Source: Prochilodus magdalenae | Taxonomy: Eukaryota; Chordata; Actinopteri; Characiformes; Prochilodontidae | DNA length: 64,000 bases | Reading direction: 5' to 3' | Assembly (NCBI GenBank): GCA_024036415.1 | Contig: JAMWET010005077.1 | Location: forward strand, 1,327,501 to 1,391,500 | Shown here: positions 20,401-34,596 of the stretch, one piece after another | How the letters are laid out: every line of letters begins with the position of its first letter | Position numbering within the stretch: the stretch's first letter is position 1 | Position numbers and translations under genes: made by a program | The notes under the pieces: generated by a model | Database searches by the model: none | What the model was told of the DNA's origin: nothing | Seen by the model: only the letters and a program-made list of their open reading frames with translations

Positions 20401-23400
20401 AACACTTATTAGCTGGATAAGAGAGCAGTCCTGTAAATAAATTGGAGCTTCAGAAAAAAGTAGGAGTAAATGGAGTCATCGGGGTGGAGTTCAGCCTTGA
20501 GCTATAAACCGGGCAGGACAGCGGCCTTTGTCTGAGCCCCCTGACGCGCTTCTGGAAGCCTGTAAATCCACTGCAAACAGCAGCGCGCAGATTGCTGGCA
20601 CAGTGCAGTACCTGTCTCGGTGCTGACGAACAGCATTAAAGTCGGGCTCTAAATCACTCAGGATGGTGAGGTACGTAGCTTGGCCCTGCCACCACAGGAC
20701 CCCGCCAGCACAGCTGACAAGAGTGGATGGGCTTCTTGGCTGCGGTTACTTCGGCTGCTCACTTTCCACATGTTCAATCTTTCATGCGTGGAGTGCATAA
20801 TCCAAAGTGTTCTTATGCATAACCAATCAGTTCAAGTGTTTCTCTTGCGGTGAAAACAGAATTCGAGTGCCGTGGGTAAAAGGCGTGCCTGGTTATTGGG
20901 TATGGGCGAGCAGGAAGGTAGTCTCATTGAAATACAGCGGGAGGAAAAGGCCGCTGCCTGTTCGGTAATTGATCTGTGGTGTTTGTCCTTGTGCGCTGCT
21001 CTCCATGCAGGGAGCTGAAAACGGGAGCTGTCAGAAAGGGAGAAGGAAGCAGGGTTGGGGGCCCGGTGGGATTCTCATTTTCCTGATAGGCATAAGCACA
21101 GCTGTCTCGCCCTGGAGATGAGCTGCAACGGCACAACGGAGCAAGCTGCCAGCGGCCCAGTGGGTTATGGATGCTGCTTCAAAACGCTGCACAATTCGCT
21201 CTTCTCACCCTGCCGGAGGTGACTCCAAACCAGAGTGGCACAGAAAACAATGTTAATGCCTTTAATTCCGCTACCACACCGGATCGGAGCCTTCTACGGA
21301 GAGTGTGAGCGTTTGTTCACACTCGGCTAATTAATTACCTAGGCTTTCTGCAGTATGTTGCAGAGAAGGGGATGAAAATGCGGCTCCTAATTGTCTTCCA
21401 TGAACGTTGCAGGGCTGACTTTGTATGTCTGAGTAAATCACGATCAGACATGGAAAAGTGGGAACAAAAGAATCTCTATTACACAGGCTTATTTCAGCTC
21501 CCCCATTCTCTTCGCCCAACACAGGATAACGCTTCCCTCCTCTGCCACGAGCGCAAATAGCTATAATTGTGGCATAATTATTGACACAAAGCAGCAAAAG
21601 CTGGAAGCCAGCACCAAGTCAAGTGTTGGAGTAAGAATTAGAGGAGGGAGAGGAGGATTTATTTTTAATGGCCTTTGAATGATAGGATTACCCAATAATA
21701 AAGTGATCGCTCTTTGACCACTGGTTTGAAATACCCATTAGCTTCCTGTGACACAAAGCGAGAAAAGCTCTTTAAACCCAACTTTGTCAATAAAACCAAA
21801 ACACCCAGCGAACAAGGAAGGAGGCAGAAAATGAATACATGGGGCTGGAAACATCAAGGACTAAGCTCAGCTTAGCTTAGTGCTGTACATGCACATGTGC
21901 TGGGGAGGTGGGCATGGTATCACGGTATTAACGGGGCTCCTAGGCGATGCTCAATGTTTTTTAACTATCAAAACAAGCAGCGGATTTGCATCAAGAGTAG
22001 AAAGAACAGACTCAAAACGGATCAAAACAAACAGCTAAAAAGAGGACTGGATGAGCGTTCAAACTTTCTTTCGCGGGAGTGAAATTAAAGGAGCCAAAGG
22101 GGTCATTATCCATGTCTCTTTAATGATCCAGCTAATCTCACAGGGCCTTTTGTTGCAGCACTCCCTCGTTGCAGTTGGAGTGCGCCCTTAAGTGATGCTG
22201 CCTCCAACCTCTAGCTCTAAACCACTGCACCTTCCTGACTCTTTCAGGGCCTTTGGAGTAAAAAAAAAAAAAGCTGAATTACTCATGCTGGCATGACAGA
22301 ATTACTGACTCAATTCAATCAATGGCTGCCTGCCTTACCTTCGGAGAAGAGTTATTGCTGCACTTCTTGGACCTGGGACGCATGCGTTTGTCACAGTTCC
22401 CAGGAAAACACTACAGATCACAGAATGTGCCGAATGTTTGCTTTTTTTGGGGGGGAGGGGTTTGGTGATGACCCGCCCTGTCACTTTCAGCCTTTTAGCC
22501 TGGCATCACAACAAGATATGCCACTTGCACACTACAAAGCATTAGACATAAAGCATTTCAGAAAGCAAGGAACTAATGAGTTGGCACAATAAGGGTGGGG
22601 GGGGGCGGAATAAGCTGGGGGCTGTACATTAAATAGGACATGAATTAGTTTTAAGGCAGCTCCAGCATCAAGCCCAGATTCAAAGGCACAAACTCTTGAC
22701 TTTTTCCCCACACTCACCCCAATTAATTCTGCAGATTAATGCACATTGCCAAAGGCTAATGTTTTCATTCTCTTCCTTATGGTTTTCAGCTCCCGTTCCC
22801 TTCTTTATCGTCCCTCTCTCGAATGATTATGAAAAACCATATTCAGATCACCAATCCTGCTGTCGTGTAAGGTCAAGATCTCATTTTCCTTTCCCTCAAC
22901 CCAGTTAGAATAAACAAAAGGTATGAATGCATTTCCTACTTAGCATCCAGTGTAACGATTCATCACTTCCAGGTGTGAAATCCTCAGGGGAAGACTTCCC
23001 CAGCCTTATACCTCTTATTGAAATGAACCTGCTTTGTTCCCAGATGGCTCAACATAGCTACAGACTCTAATCCACTGCACTGAAGTGTCACAGCTTGTGT
23101 AAACACTGTATACATTTTATACGCACTTGCCCTTAAGCTCTGTAGGCTGGCATTAGGGTGTCCTCTGAGCTAAACCGTCGCATCAGGGTACCTTTGTTGA
23201 ATAATTGCTGTGTGTCATTATCACAGCATCAGTGTCGTGAAGCTGCTTGAATGGAACCCAAAGCACCTGGCCTGAGGCAGCATTACTGTAGGGGGTCACA
23301 TCACTTTGTTGGCGGCTACAGTTGGTCTCGGAGGACGTAATGGGTTTGGCCAGGTCAGGCCTAATTTGACACTGCGCGGTGGTGTGCGGCACATTGGGTG

Positions 23401-26400
23401 GTACATCTATGTGATCTAAAGGCTGCCTTGCTGTGGTCGGTGGCTCTTGCCTTTGCCCGCACAGCAGCTGTGCTGATGCAAGGAACTCCATATGGGTTTG
23501 GAGACTGACTCACACCACATAACACACTCAGTATTTACATCCCAACATCTTTCTTCTGAGGAGAAAAACAGGCTACTGACCTCCACTGACTTCACAAGCG
23601 ACAGAGACCAGCAGGAGAGAAGCCATTACCAGTTGAACTACAGGGACATAACAAAACATGATAAGTGCGAGTCGTTTTAGCGGAAACACTTCATTCGGTC
23701 CTTGACCCTGTGTAGCCAGCAGTGGACCAGGTGTAGGGACAGGTGTGTAAAAAAAAGGGCAGCTGGCTTCTCTGTGTCTATATGTGAAATCTTTCCCTCC
23801 TTCCAACCGTGAAGGCCAGCATGAGTTGGTCAGCTCACTGGGAGAGGTGCTCTGACTGGGTAATCAAACCCTGCTAACCTTGTGCCCTGCAATTTGGGAC
23901 TTAATGACCAATAATCTCCAGCCTAAGGTGGCAGCGGGCTGGCCATTACCCACAGAACACAAAGCACTGCTCCGCCAACAACTGCAAGAAAGCCACTGCA
24001 CTTAGCATTAGACAATGCTAAATATACATAAACCTTTTTAATACATAACAAAATAAATTCATAACCCGTGACAAAATAGTTTCAACTCCTTCAGCTCCAT
24101 TTAGGTGTAAAAGAGCTGGTTAAAGCTGCAACAGGCAAGAAGGAATAGCTTTTATATATGTGTGTGTAATTTCCAGCCTCTCCATCTCTTTCCTGAGCTC
24201 CCTTTAGGCACATTTGGCGTGGAAAGAAGTTCTTAGTTAATATATCCCAAAACATTCTTCTTCCACCAGATTTAAATGACCTTATTCCGCTGAGGCCGGT
24301 TAGTTGTGAGACTCTGACTGCAGTCTCTAAAAAAAGTTAAAATGGGCTTCATATTCTGCTCAGAGAGAGCTGTCATCTTTCATGACAATTCCAGGCTGGC
24401 AGTGATGGAGTTGCATGTGAAATGAGGCCAAGGCTCAGGACAATGCTCTCACCTTGGGAAGAATTTCATCTGGGGAAGTATTGAATTATTGTCAGTAATG
24501 GAGGTACCAGGGGTGCGTGAGCATCATGTGTCTCTCGGACCAAAACTTGCTCCCAGAAATCAAGAGGAAGCCCTAAACACAAGGAGCTGGACTGATGTTG
24601 TGAGGTGGGGTTTATAAAATACTGTCTCCTGCTTCATATCTCGTGCGGTCAGGAAGCTCTTTCGCATAACTGAAGCAAGCTGTACAAAATGATATTATAA
24701 TATTTATGATATTAATCAGATATATTTGGCAGCAATACATAAAATCAGTCCTTATATGCTTTGTAGATGTACTATAACAGAAGACGAACCTTTCATATTA
24801 TGCAAAAAAGGTGTAAATGATATGGAAGCACTGCAGCCGACCAAACAGATGAAGTCTCTGGGTCTTTGAATATGAGAAAAGGTCTTCCACTCACACTCAT
24901 GTAACCTCTACAGGCACAATGTCTGAATGTTCATTTCCATTGTATAATCTCTTTGACCTTGTGTTGGTGAAGGTAATCCAAACTAAATCTCATACTAAGC
25001 AAAAGCCCACAATGCTAAAGCAATTGCGAGACCCTTTCCTGCTCAAGATCACCCAAGGCCAATACTGCCCAGTCCTTGATTGTGGTTTTGATTTAGCATT
25101 TTTTGAGCAACAGTAAGCTTATTTTTGTCTGTTGTTGATTGGTATGCAGTTCACCTTTGATTCGAGTGTGGCCTGAATCCTAAGTGATGTTGCTCCCTAC
25201 TGAACAAGACACTATTGGTTCGGGCCACACTAAGTATATGAGAGGGAAAAAAGAAAGATTTTATTTATTTATTTAATTTCACTGAATTATAAAACACATG
25301 AAATGCCACACTGATACGACCATACACTCTCCACTACCATATTAGGCTGAGCCATATCTTTCTCTCACATCTCCAGGCATTTATCTCTCATGCCTCACAA
25401 ATGGAACATAAATAGCCTCATACAAAATCAATGGCATCAGAAAGCCCTTTTCTATATACAACGTTCAAAAGGGACTAGAGAGTAAAGAAAGCCATTACTG
25501 CGGAAAAAAAGCTCCTTTCTGCCTGGCTGTAACATTAACTCCAACATAAATCCTTACCAATTTAAACTCACATTCCGACTGCCCCAATGACAACTATGGA
25601 GTCTGGAAGCAAAGATCTCTGATGCTGAGCTCTTGCCTACACCACACAGACTGGTCGAAGCTTCAGACAAGCAGTTCCACCTTTCATTTCAAAGCATTTC
25701 CTCTTTTAAATAGCTCAAACACAAAGGCACAAGAAACTACGGAGCGGTGGAATGGTAGACGTCACATGGTATTTTGGAAATCTTCTCCATCAAACCTGAT
25801 TAAAGGTTTAAATGATGAAGAGAGGAACTGCATTCTTGTACAGTGAAACTCTAGGGCCAGAGATCTGGCGTGATACTAAATGGAAGTGCTGGCTGTTTGT
25901 CATTAGCGTGAAGAGATAAACGTGATTGTGGCAAAAACACACACCAGCCCTGTAGGTCTTAATAAGGAATCACAGCGAGAGTGCCTTGGGCTAAACGCTA
26001 TTTCTGAGGCACATCAAAGCCTCCCCCCAGGGACCATTCACGCAAATAACCCGAGGCTTCTGGTAAAAAAAAAAAAAAACGTAGCATCTGAAATAAAACC
26101 GGAACAGCAGCCCATCTATCAGGCAATATATCATTATATATCATTATATGTACATATATCTATTATTATGAGGATTATCAGTTCTTAAAATCATGCAAAT
26201 CAGGAGGGAAGCTGGGATATTGTGCCAGCAGGATGGTCACATGGAGAAACCGTTTTAATTCTATCACTCAAAGGACAAGGCGAGAGGAGAGCAGCGTAAA
26301 GAAGGCTGGGACTCAGAATAATGGTGCCGTATCTGACAGGAAATGCGCACAAACATTCACCATGCAGTCCTTTCATCATAAACACGGTGCTTCTGCACAC

Positions 26401-27633
26401 ACACACGCCCCCATCTCTCTGTTAAGAGGTGGATAGTGTAGGCTTTGCCAATTCAGTACAAACTGTCATATAGAAACTGGGCACATATGCAGGCAAGGTG
26501 TTTCCAGAGAGCTGTACTGTATGGTGCAATTAGGCAAACAACACTTAACATGCTCTTTAGCTGTACGACAATACTGAGCAGGCCTGGCTAACCTTGAGTT
26601 TGGGTCAAGATGGCAAGAGTAAAAGTGATTTAGAAAGAAAAACATACAAAGTTCTTTAGTTGAGGAATAAACAGCAGGAGCTTGAGTCACAAAGACTTCT
26701 CAACTGCCTAGTGTTTTGAAAAGAACAGGAGCTAAAGTAACATCTGAATTCCATTTACAGAGAAAGTGTCGGGAATTGTGGTCGGAAGTGCACATTCAAT
26801 GACTGTGATGCTCATGAATTAGTGTGCTATGTAAGGAAAAATGGAATACCATTTCCTCAAGCTTGTGAAAGTTAAAGCAGGTTGTGTCAGCCAGTACAGT
26901 CTGTCTACAGCTACTCAGAGAGGGACGTTATAGTTTGGTCACACCGCATAAACCCCTCATTCTGAAGATGAACGCATGTGGAAGAAAATGATATGGTTGA
27001 CAAGTCATATTTCACCATATTCTCCACAAGTTGGACAGTGCGTGTGTGGCATACACCAAATGGAGGTATGAGGAGCATGCCTGAATCTCCTCCTCCAGTC
27101 TCTAGTTTACTGCCCTGAAAAAAATCCATCCCTAACTTCTGTTTACAATGGCCACCACCACCCCATCTCCTCCCTGTTCCTCTATTCTACATTGCCCCAC
27201 AGTTATAAGAAAGTTGTCTATTGTTTTAGCTCCAAGCAGAAGCCACCGAACTCCAGCTCAAGTTAGTCAAAGTTCTCCCTCATTCAGTCCTTCCTTGTGC
27301 TCCCACCAAACTCAGAAAGAAAAACTTTACAGACCTGATGGTCTGACCCCTACAGTGAATGGGGTCTAGTGGCTCTGTTATGCTGTCAGGGGCAGGCCTG
27401 GTTCGAAGGAAGGGTCACTGCAAATGAGTACAAAATTATTTTGACCTGATCACCCTTATCCTAAAACGACACAATGCCCCCTTTCACAGAGTGCAAATGA
27501 TTTAATGAGTATGAAAGCGATGTGAATCATATGCTGTGGCCTTTGCAGTCACTAGAGCTTGACCCAGTGGGAGATTCTGGACTGAAGTATTACACAGTGC
27601 ACTTTACTGCCACCATGCAAGCACCAGCTAAAG

Positions 27634-27636
<3 letters not shown>
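20401..27636. other. Single-copy non-coding region with enhancer-like stretches
   Basis: A long repeat-poor stretch with no coding exon that I can support. Around 20450-21350 it is GC-richer with several CpG. Around 21310-21800 and 22090-22160 it carries dense TAATTA/ATTA cores (for example ggctaattaattacc near 21323) typical of fish developmental conserved elements. Homopolymers occur at 22260-22272 (A), 22443-22457 (T/G) and 26065-26079 (A). The open frames are short and overlap on both strands. Confidence 0.45.

Positions 27637-27705
<69 letters not shown>
27637..27705. repeat. AT dinucleotide microsatellite
   Basis: About 34 uninterrupted AT units directly upstream of the fold-back element. 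The dipeptide run (Ile-Tyr) in the overlapping open frame is an artefact. Confidence 0.98.
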
Positions 27706-27706
<1 letters not shown>

Positions 27707-27732
27707 GGTCATATCAGAATATTATTACCCCC

Positions 27733-28315
27733 CCTACACTCACTGTCCATTTTATCAGCTCCACTGTACTATAGAAGAGCACTATAGTAGTTCTAAACGT
27801 GCAGACTGTAGTGCATCTGTTTCTCTAAATATTTAGTTATTTCCCTTTCACCTTGTTCTTTAGAGGATAGGACCACCTCAGGACCACCACAGAGCAGATA
27901 TTGTGGGTGGTGGATTATTCTCAGCACCGAAGTGACACCGAAATGATAGTGGTGTGTTAGTGTGTGTGATGCTAGCACGTGTGGATCACACACAGCAGTG
28001 CTCTCACCTTGCACTTTCAGACTCTTCTACCTTGCTGGTCTACCTTGGAGATGTAAAGTCAGAGACATTAGCTCATCTGTTTCCACACAGTGCAGTGTGG
28101 GTCATCCTCTAGTCCTTCACCGGTAACCCACAAGACAATGTTGTCTGGATAGTTCTTGCTGGTGGATGCTGAGGTGTCCAGCAGTGACGCTGAGGTGATT
28201 ATAACTCCAGCAGCACTGCTGTGTCTGATTCACTCACACCAACACAACACACACTAACACGTGTCACGACCACATCAGTGCCACTACAGTGAGGATAATT
28301 TTCTACCATCCACAT
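27733..28315 (+). mobile_element. Degenerate fold-back non-autonomous DNA element
   Basis: The inner left arm 27903-28002 (ggtggtggattattctcagc through cacacagcagtgct) pairs with the complement of 28206-28315 (ccagcagcactgctgtgtct through accatccac). The left arm continues outward through gaccaccacagagcag and 'gcatctgtttctct' to cactcactgtcc near 27737, a repeat I recognise from fish genomes. The right arm is truncated, so only about 100 bp still pair. No coding capacity is seen. The superfamily is not certain. Confidence 0.78.
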
Positions 28316-31300
28316 AACAAGACAGAATCCTTGAATAAACAAGGATAAACATAAGCTTGGATATTTTAGTTTTTATGACAAGCTACTAAAACAGGTAACC
28401 GAGCTATCACTGTAATGTATTGGTGTTACAGTGTCATCAGATCTGAAAGGAGACTGCACCACAACACACTTTAAAAAAAAAAACAACATTGCACATACCT
28501 GGTGCAGTTACACCTTCTCACCAGAGAGGTGTACAAAACTACAAAACGTAGAGATTATCGCTTTATCATCACTGTCCCCAGTTATGGATAACACACTTGG
28601 TGTTACTGTTAAGAGTTGAGATTTTGATGCGGTGTCTTCAGTTTTGCTGTTGGTTTTTATAGAGATTTTGGGGATTTCTGGGAATTTTTTAGAATTGAAA
28701 GCTTTGGCAGAAGAACGCTCCATCACATATTCCCTCATTACTCTAGCCAACGTCAGTCTACCACCTGTCTTTAAAAGGATTCAACTTACGTTCCTGTTCT
28801 GCTGTTTTCAGGTGCCGATGTTTCAATGGTCTAGTTGTTCCTAGTAACTATTATCAATTATATATTATTCAACTTGTATACCTTATTCAGGAGTAGTATT
28901 TCCATCCCTTTTGCCTTTCTGTCTTTCGGGCAGAACTTTCTATAAACTGCTACGAATGGACATTAGCTCCCATAATTAATATAAAAGTACAATAACATTG
29001 CATAATTGAAGGAAAGAGAAGATTACTGAAATGACTTGAAGTTGTTTGTTTTAGGAGAAGATGAAAAACAAAATGATCCACCTAACACATTCCCTGATAT
29101 GTTTTCTCTGGGCTGCCCTTCGGTTCATATGGCCTAAGAAAATCCACAGGTCAATACAGGGCCATGTGTATATTTTCTTTTAATCAGGAGTTGAAATGTT
29201 GTGCCACGCACAATAAACAATTTCAATCACCCACAACAGTGAACCCATTCAGAAGATTAGATTATGATTGGTTGGTCCCCAAGCTGTGCCTGTTGACAGA
29301 AATGTGGTCCTTTGCAATAACTCACGGTCATGCGAAGGGGGAAACAATCTGTCTAAGGAAGGGCCTGAGTTACACCTGCAATATGCTCTGGCTCTCAGCC
29401 GGCCATGACAAATATGAGGCAAAGCCATCCTCTGCTGCAGCGGCCAGGCCCCAGAGTAAGTATGAGACAAACAAACCATATCCACTTGTTTTATCTGGTG
29501 AGAGAATGTGAAGGCACTGAAGCCACACATACAGTAGCGCCCATCTGCTGAACAAGCCACCGCACGTTACAAGGGCTGCAGGGACATGATCGAAACCACT
29601 CGCGCTATTTCAGTGGCTCCAAGTCATTGTGCTATGTGAAAACATTTGTATCATGTTTGTGAAAACAAACCCATTCATGAGCCAGTGTTTGGTGTAGGCC
29701 TACACCAAACCGCATCAGCTGTTGTCTGTTGATTGATGTCAACATCGCTTGTTAAACAACAGAAGAAAGCAGGTTCTCTAATTGCTGTAAATGAATAAAA
29801 GCAATATCCTTTATTCTTTTTGTGTTAACTGTCTACTGCCGTTAATCCGACTCCATGAATGTGGAAGGGATTTAGGGATTCAAGTGTTCAGGGATATTTT
29901 CTATTCTGCACATTTGAACTGGTTACCCTATAGGGAAAAGGCAGCTGTTGCAAAATTGGCATAGACAAAGACGGAGAGGAGGAGGCTCGTTTAAGTTCGG
30001 GTATTAAAAGAAGGCAGTTTCGTAATCTGCTTTAGCAGCTATAGCAGTCTTGCCTCTTCACCTCAGTCAATGCTGAGGGAATCGCGCTCCCACAATGCGT
30101 AAGCAGTATCCAGTCTGAGGCGATTGCACGCTCATGTTCAATATGTAAGCCAACAACGGCGCTAATATCTGTCTAATAAACTGATCCCGTGATAAATAGC
30201 CCATATGAATTCCATTACAGCACAAGAGGAATGGGCCGAATATCAGGCAGGATCTTTCCTTATTGAGATTGAAGAAGGGTAATAATCTTCCCAGGGACGA
30301 TTCTTCTCATTATTCCATTCGGTTAAAACGGTGAGCCGGATATGTGCACTGTCAGGTATTAAACATGACCCGCAATTTTGGGAGCCACAGACGTGGGACT
30401 GCGAAGAATAATGGAATGAATGGATAAGATTTTTATTGCCGACAGCTCAAAATAAGCTGTTATGGATATGTTTGAAAAGCAATTTGCCTTCATCATAGGA
30501 TTCCCCCGCCATAATCACATTCAGGCAGGGAGAGAAAGTGATAGGCTGGATTAGTCACACTTCTGTCAGTTAAAGACTGATTACTTGATTGATTTGGCCT
30601 GTAAAACCCCAATCATGTATTTCATTCTCGGATAAAGGTGAGAAAAGACAAAACGACAGCACCCTACAATTACCATTATCGCACTGCTGTTGCCATGCCA
30701 GCCAACCATAAGAACGGGCTGCCAGCCTTTCTACAGTAAATGTGCAAATGCCTGTGCATGGCATGGCTCAAATGCCGCTGAAGTGCGATAATTAGTCCTG
30801 TCGTCTTTTGTGTTTTGTGCACCTTCAATACGAAAAACGCTGTTTCTATTACTGTCCTGTGAATAGTAAGCTTTGGCTGTGCTCATCATACAGTCTACAG
30901 TCAGTCAGGTTTCTGACGTTCTTTCAGGAGAGTCATGCGGAGATGGTCTAGAGGGGTGTTAAATGGGAATTTGAGAACGGCTCCCCTTTTTCCTCAAGCT
31001 AGGCTTCTCTGATTTGCAGAAAACCCCTGGGTATAACAGATTCCCAGACTAACATAACAATCTAGTCTAATTACCCATCTCAAAAATAGCACACCTGTTT
31101 TTGCTATGAAGCAATAACATGAGCAGCAATTTGTGCACATGAAAGACAGCAGACACTTTACACTTAGTAAGTAATGAACCGGACCCACAGGAAATTTTGG
31201 TAAACATGTTTTTTTTTTCCCCTGTGGTTTCCATGGATTTGTCTTTCTTTTCAAACTAGCCATTTTTGATGCATTTGGTGCACGGGCCTGTGTGAGTTGG

Positions 31301-34300
31301 TTCTCAGAGGGAATCCCTATTAATTATTTATATGTCAACAAACTGAAATTACAGCAGTGCCAGCTAAGTATGCCTACTTTCTTCATTTTACTATTAGCAG
31401 CCAATAAACAATCGCTGTCGTTCCTCCGCATCTATTAACGCTGCCTAGATCCCTGTGAATGAAGACACAACACGTGCGGCAAGGTCATATCGACCTCAGC
31501 CTGCAGTTGGAAAAACAGAGCTCGAGACCTGCTGCTTTCGGTTCAAAATAGCAGTCCACTCTTTCAGCTTGTGACAAGACAACGTTGGCAGACAGCTTGA
31601 AGAAAGCTTTGAGGGGTCAAACCTCTCGGCTCTCCTTCACGAGAAGGTGTCCATTTGAATATGATCAGAGGGGCGTTTGAATCTCCTGCTGGAAATGAGA
31701 GTGCCTCTGTGTCAGGCCGACCAGAAGAAGCCACCTGTGTGACGGATGATCCGAGCTGTCACCTCTGCATGACTGACATTAAGGGCCAGCGGGCTGCCAT
31801 GCACACAGCTGCCAAGTCCAGGCCCAGGGTTTATCCAGCTAGAGCGGTGTCCTTAGAGAAGGCATTAAAGGAGCACTTGTGCTGTTTTGACGATCAGGTG
31901 GCAATGAGAGGACAAGAGGTGAGCAGGGCGGACCCTGACTGGGTGACAAGTACGCTAATAAACTGAGGAATGCATCAGCCTTATCGAGAGGAGGCAAGCC
32001 ATTCGAGAGCCGTATGTTTGCAATCACCACTAACGTGCAAAGGGACTCACTTATCATGGGAGGAAAGAAACAGCTATGTTTACCCAGAAGATGATCGTAA
32101 CCTAACAATGGCGCAGGAAGACTTAAGAGCTTTCGCGAGGTCATGGCAAAATGCTGAGGGTCATAAAACAAAGCGTCACTGCTTGATAACCTGCAATAGA
32201 ATGTTCATTAATGCATACAGAGGCACACAAGAGCAACCGAGAGTCAATAACGTCAGGGCTTTTAATACGGACCCTAGATATGGAAGGTAAAAACCGACCG
32301 TTCAAATAAATTAATCCAAATCCTTCAATGCAAGCCACGCATTACATGTATTTAATTTTCTCTGGGCATTGCAAGGTGAAATTGGAATCAGCCTCAGGTC
32401 AGTTCCATATTCCGCCGGTCAATTCCTTCATCAGGCGCTTATCCATGCTGCCCATTATTTTGGCTCCAGCTCTGCAGCATGTAAGTGTCTGGTTAGTGCT
32501 ATGTCAGCCCCTGCTGGCTTTCTGTCAGAGCACACCGAAGCTCTTAATTGAATACTGTATTACCACTGTTCTCCCCATGGAGTGCCCCCCGTGACACCAG
32601 AGTTAGAAGGAGGCAGACTGCATGACCCTTCTCTCCAGCCTCATTAATTACTACATCAGATCCCTGCCTTTCACTCCCGCTCTGAAGGGTTCTCTTGGCA
32701 GCTCGTGGAAAAACTGCAGAGAGAGAAACATCATAGAGAACACTGCTTAGTCCCCGAGAGAGCTGTTTTTTTTCTACCCTTGCCCAAAGACAGGCAAAGC
32801 AACGATACGAACGTACCGGAAGAAGACAAGCACTACTGTTGATTTAAGCCACTTCCTGACAGCTTTTTCCCCTTTGCTTCTTCTCCATCCGGTCGTGTTC
32901 TTCCCTGACGTCTTTCCCATGCAAAAAAAGCAAGACGAGCTCACGGGACGGAGCAATTGGAAAGAGAACATGGAGCAAAGTGACCCTGTTTCCCTCAGAC
33001 ATACATGTGCAGGGACAGACAAGCTCATCCTGCACATCTTGCAGGATTCAAGGCCACCTACTGATCAGCAGTGCACAGTTAGGCTGGATGCTACAGCGCT
33101 AATACAAATCATAAAAGCTCCTCGATCACTCAAGGGGGAAATTGCAGAGCAAACTTAATGGATTATTATTCCTGGAATGGCACTGCCTGACATGCTGTTG
33201 TTGATGAGAAATAAGACTGACACACAATGACCAGTTGGACAGGATCTGATTGCCTGCGCTGATGAGCGGCATCCTTCATTAAAACTCACTAACATATTCC
33301 TCCTTAGCAAGACAATTACGCGACCACGAACCTGCCTGCTCTGCGCAAACATTTTATATGTACCAGGATTGTTTTCTTGCTCTTTGTGCAGACATCTCTT
33401 AATTAAATTAGCTTTGACTCAGCTGAGAGACATATGTTCATCTATTTGAGCGTGGCACGGCTTCAGATATATGTGCCAGGGGAACAGACTGCACATTTGA
33501 ATATGTGCTGCCACTCTCAGTGTTGAGAGAAGACCCCCACAGGAGTGAGGAGGTGAGCAAAGAACCAAGGCGTCAGCCTGTTGAGCGTGGCGGGAGACTC
33601 TAATGAGCACCGTGGTACTGATATGAAGTAAGACGCAGATCCCCCCGCGCAGTGCCACGAGGTGACGAAAAAACAATTCACCCATCAAAGAGCTTTCTGA
33701 AACAGCCATAAACAGGTACAGGTTAAACGGGTTCCTGGTAACATGGTTAGCTGCCGCATGCCCATGGCACACAGCGAGATCTGAAGGTTTGCGCTAAGGG
33801 GGCTGTTGTCCAAAGTCCAGCGCCGCACGGAATGCTCTGGCAGTCTGTTTAAATTAAGCAGAAGCTACATGAGTGGAGTTCTTCTCCTCCAAGCAGCCCT
33901 TCTCCACACTAAGAAATCCTTTATTCTAATCGGCAGCAGCTGCAGCCACCTGATGTGAGGTCTCGGTGCACTTCTCACCGAGTCTTCAGCGCTTCCCAAT
34001 ATGACAAGCCCAGGTGAAAGCTGACAAAAGTTGTGTGACTGTTTCCCCAACATCAAAAGTGTGGAAATGTGCCAGTGGAAGTGCTGGAAGGCTGTGAGAG
34101 ACAGCCAGTGAAACAAACACCAGGCACTGCTCTTATCCCAAAAATAGAGCTGCCACTCGCTGACACCACAGATACCTCTAATGAGGGTTAGCCCATGAAT
34201 ATTTAATACTTTCGGCTCTTTTTTGTCAATTTGAGCTCAAAAGGGCTCTCACAAGTAACAATAGGAAAGGGGAGGGTTTTAAAAGGGGAAAGGGACCCCT

Positions 34301-34596
34301 GTCCTTTCAGTCTATTAAAGAGGCAAAAACTGCCTCACCTTGTGCCCACTTGCAGATGCCAGCTGTATTCTATATCTGACAGCTTACAAAGGATAAAACA
34401 CTTCTCAAAAGGCTTTTGATGTGTTTCCACAATAGCATAGATGGCTCATCATTCACTACATGGCAACCCTAATATATATTAACTGTTAGCCCAAGTGGTT
34501 TATGTGCCGAGCATACAAGCGCTACTCTTCAGATTCTGTTTTATCACTGATCACTGATTTTATTGACACTGTAGGTCAACAGTGAAAAAAAGCTTA
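28316..34596. other. Single-copy non-coding region with enhancer-like stretches
   Basis: No exon is supported. Sequence around 30160-30620, 31260-31470, 32370-32680 and 33130-33440 is repeat-free with homeodomain-like ATTA and E-box-like cores and resembles conserved non-coding elements by eye only. A perfect palindrome lies at 29687-29710. The frames at 31655-31966 and 31970-32290 are about 105 codons with no known domain. Confidence 0.45.
29687..29710. repeat. 24-bp perfect palindrome
   Basis: The half-site gtttggtgtagg is followed directly by its exact reverse complement, with a central GGCC-type axis and no spacer. It could form a hairpin or bind a dimeric protein. No surrounding element explains it. 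Confidence 0.9.

Noticed and set aside
27522..27836. 104-codon frame
   Set aside because: Built around the AT microsatellite (Ile-Tyr run) and the end of a repeat element.
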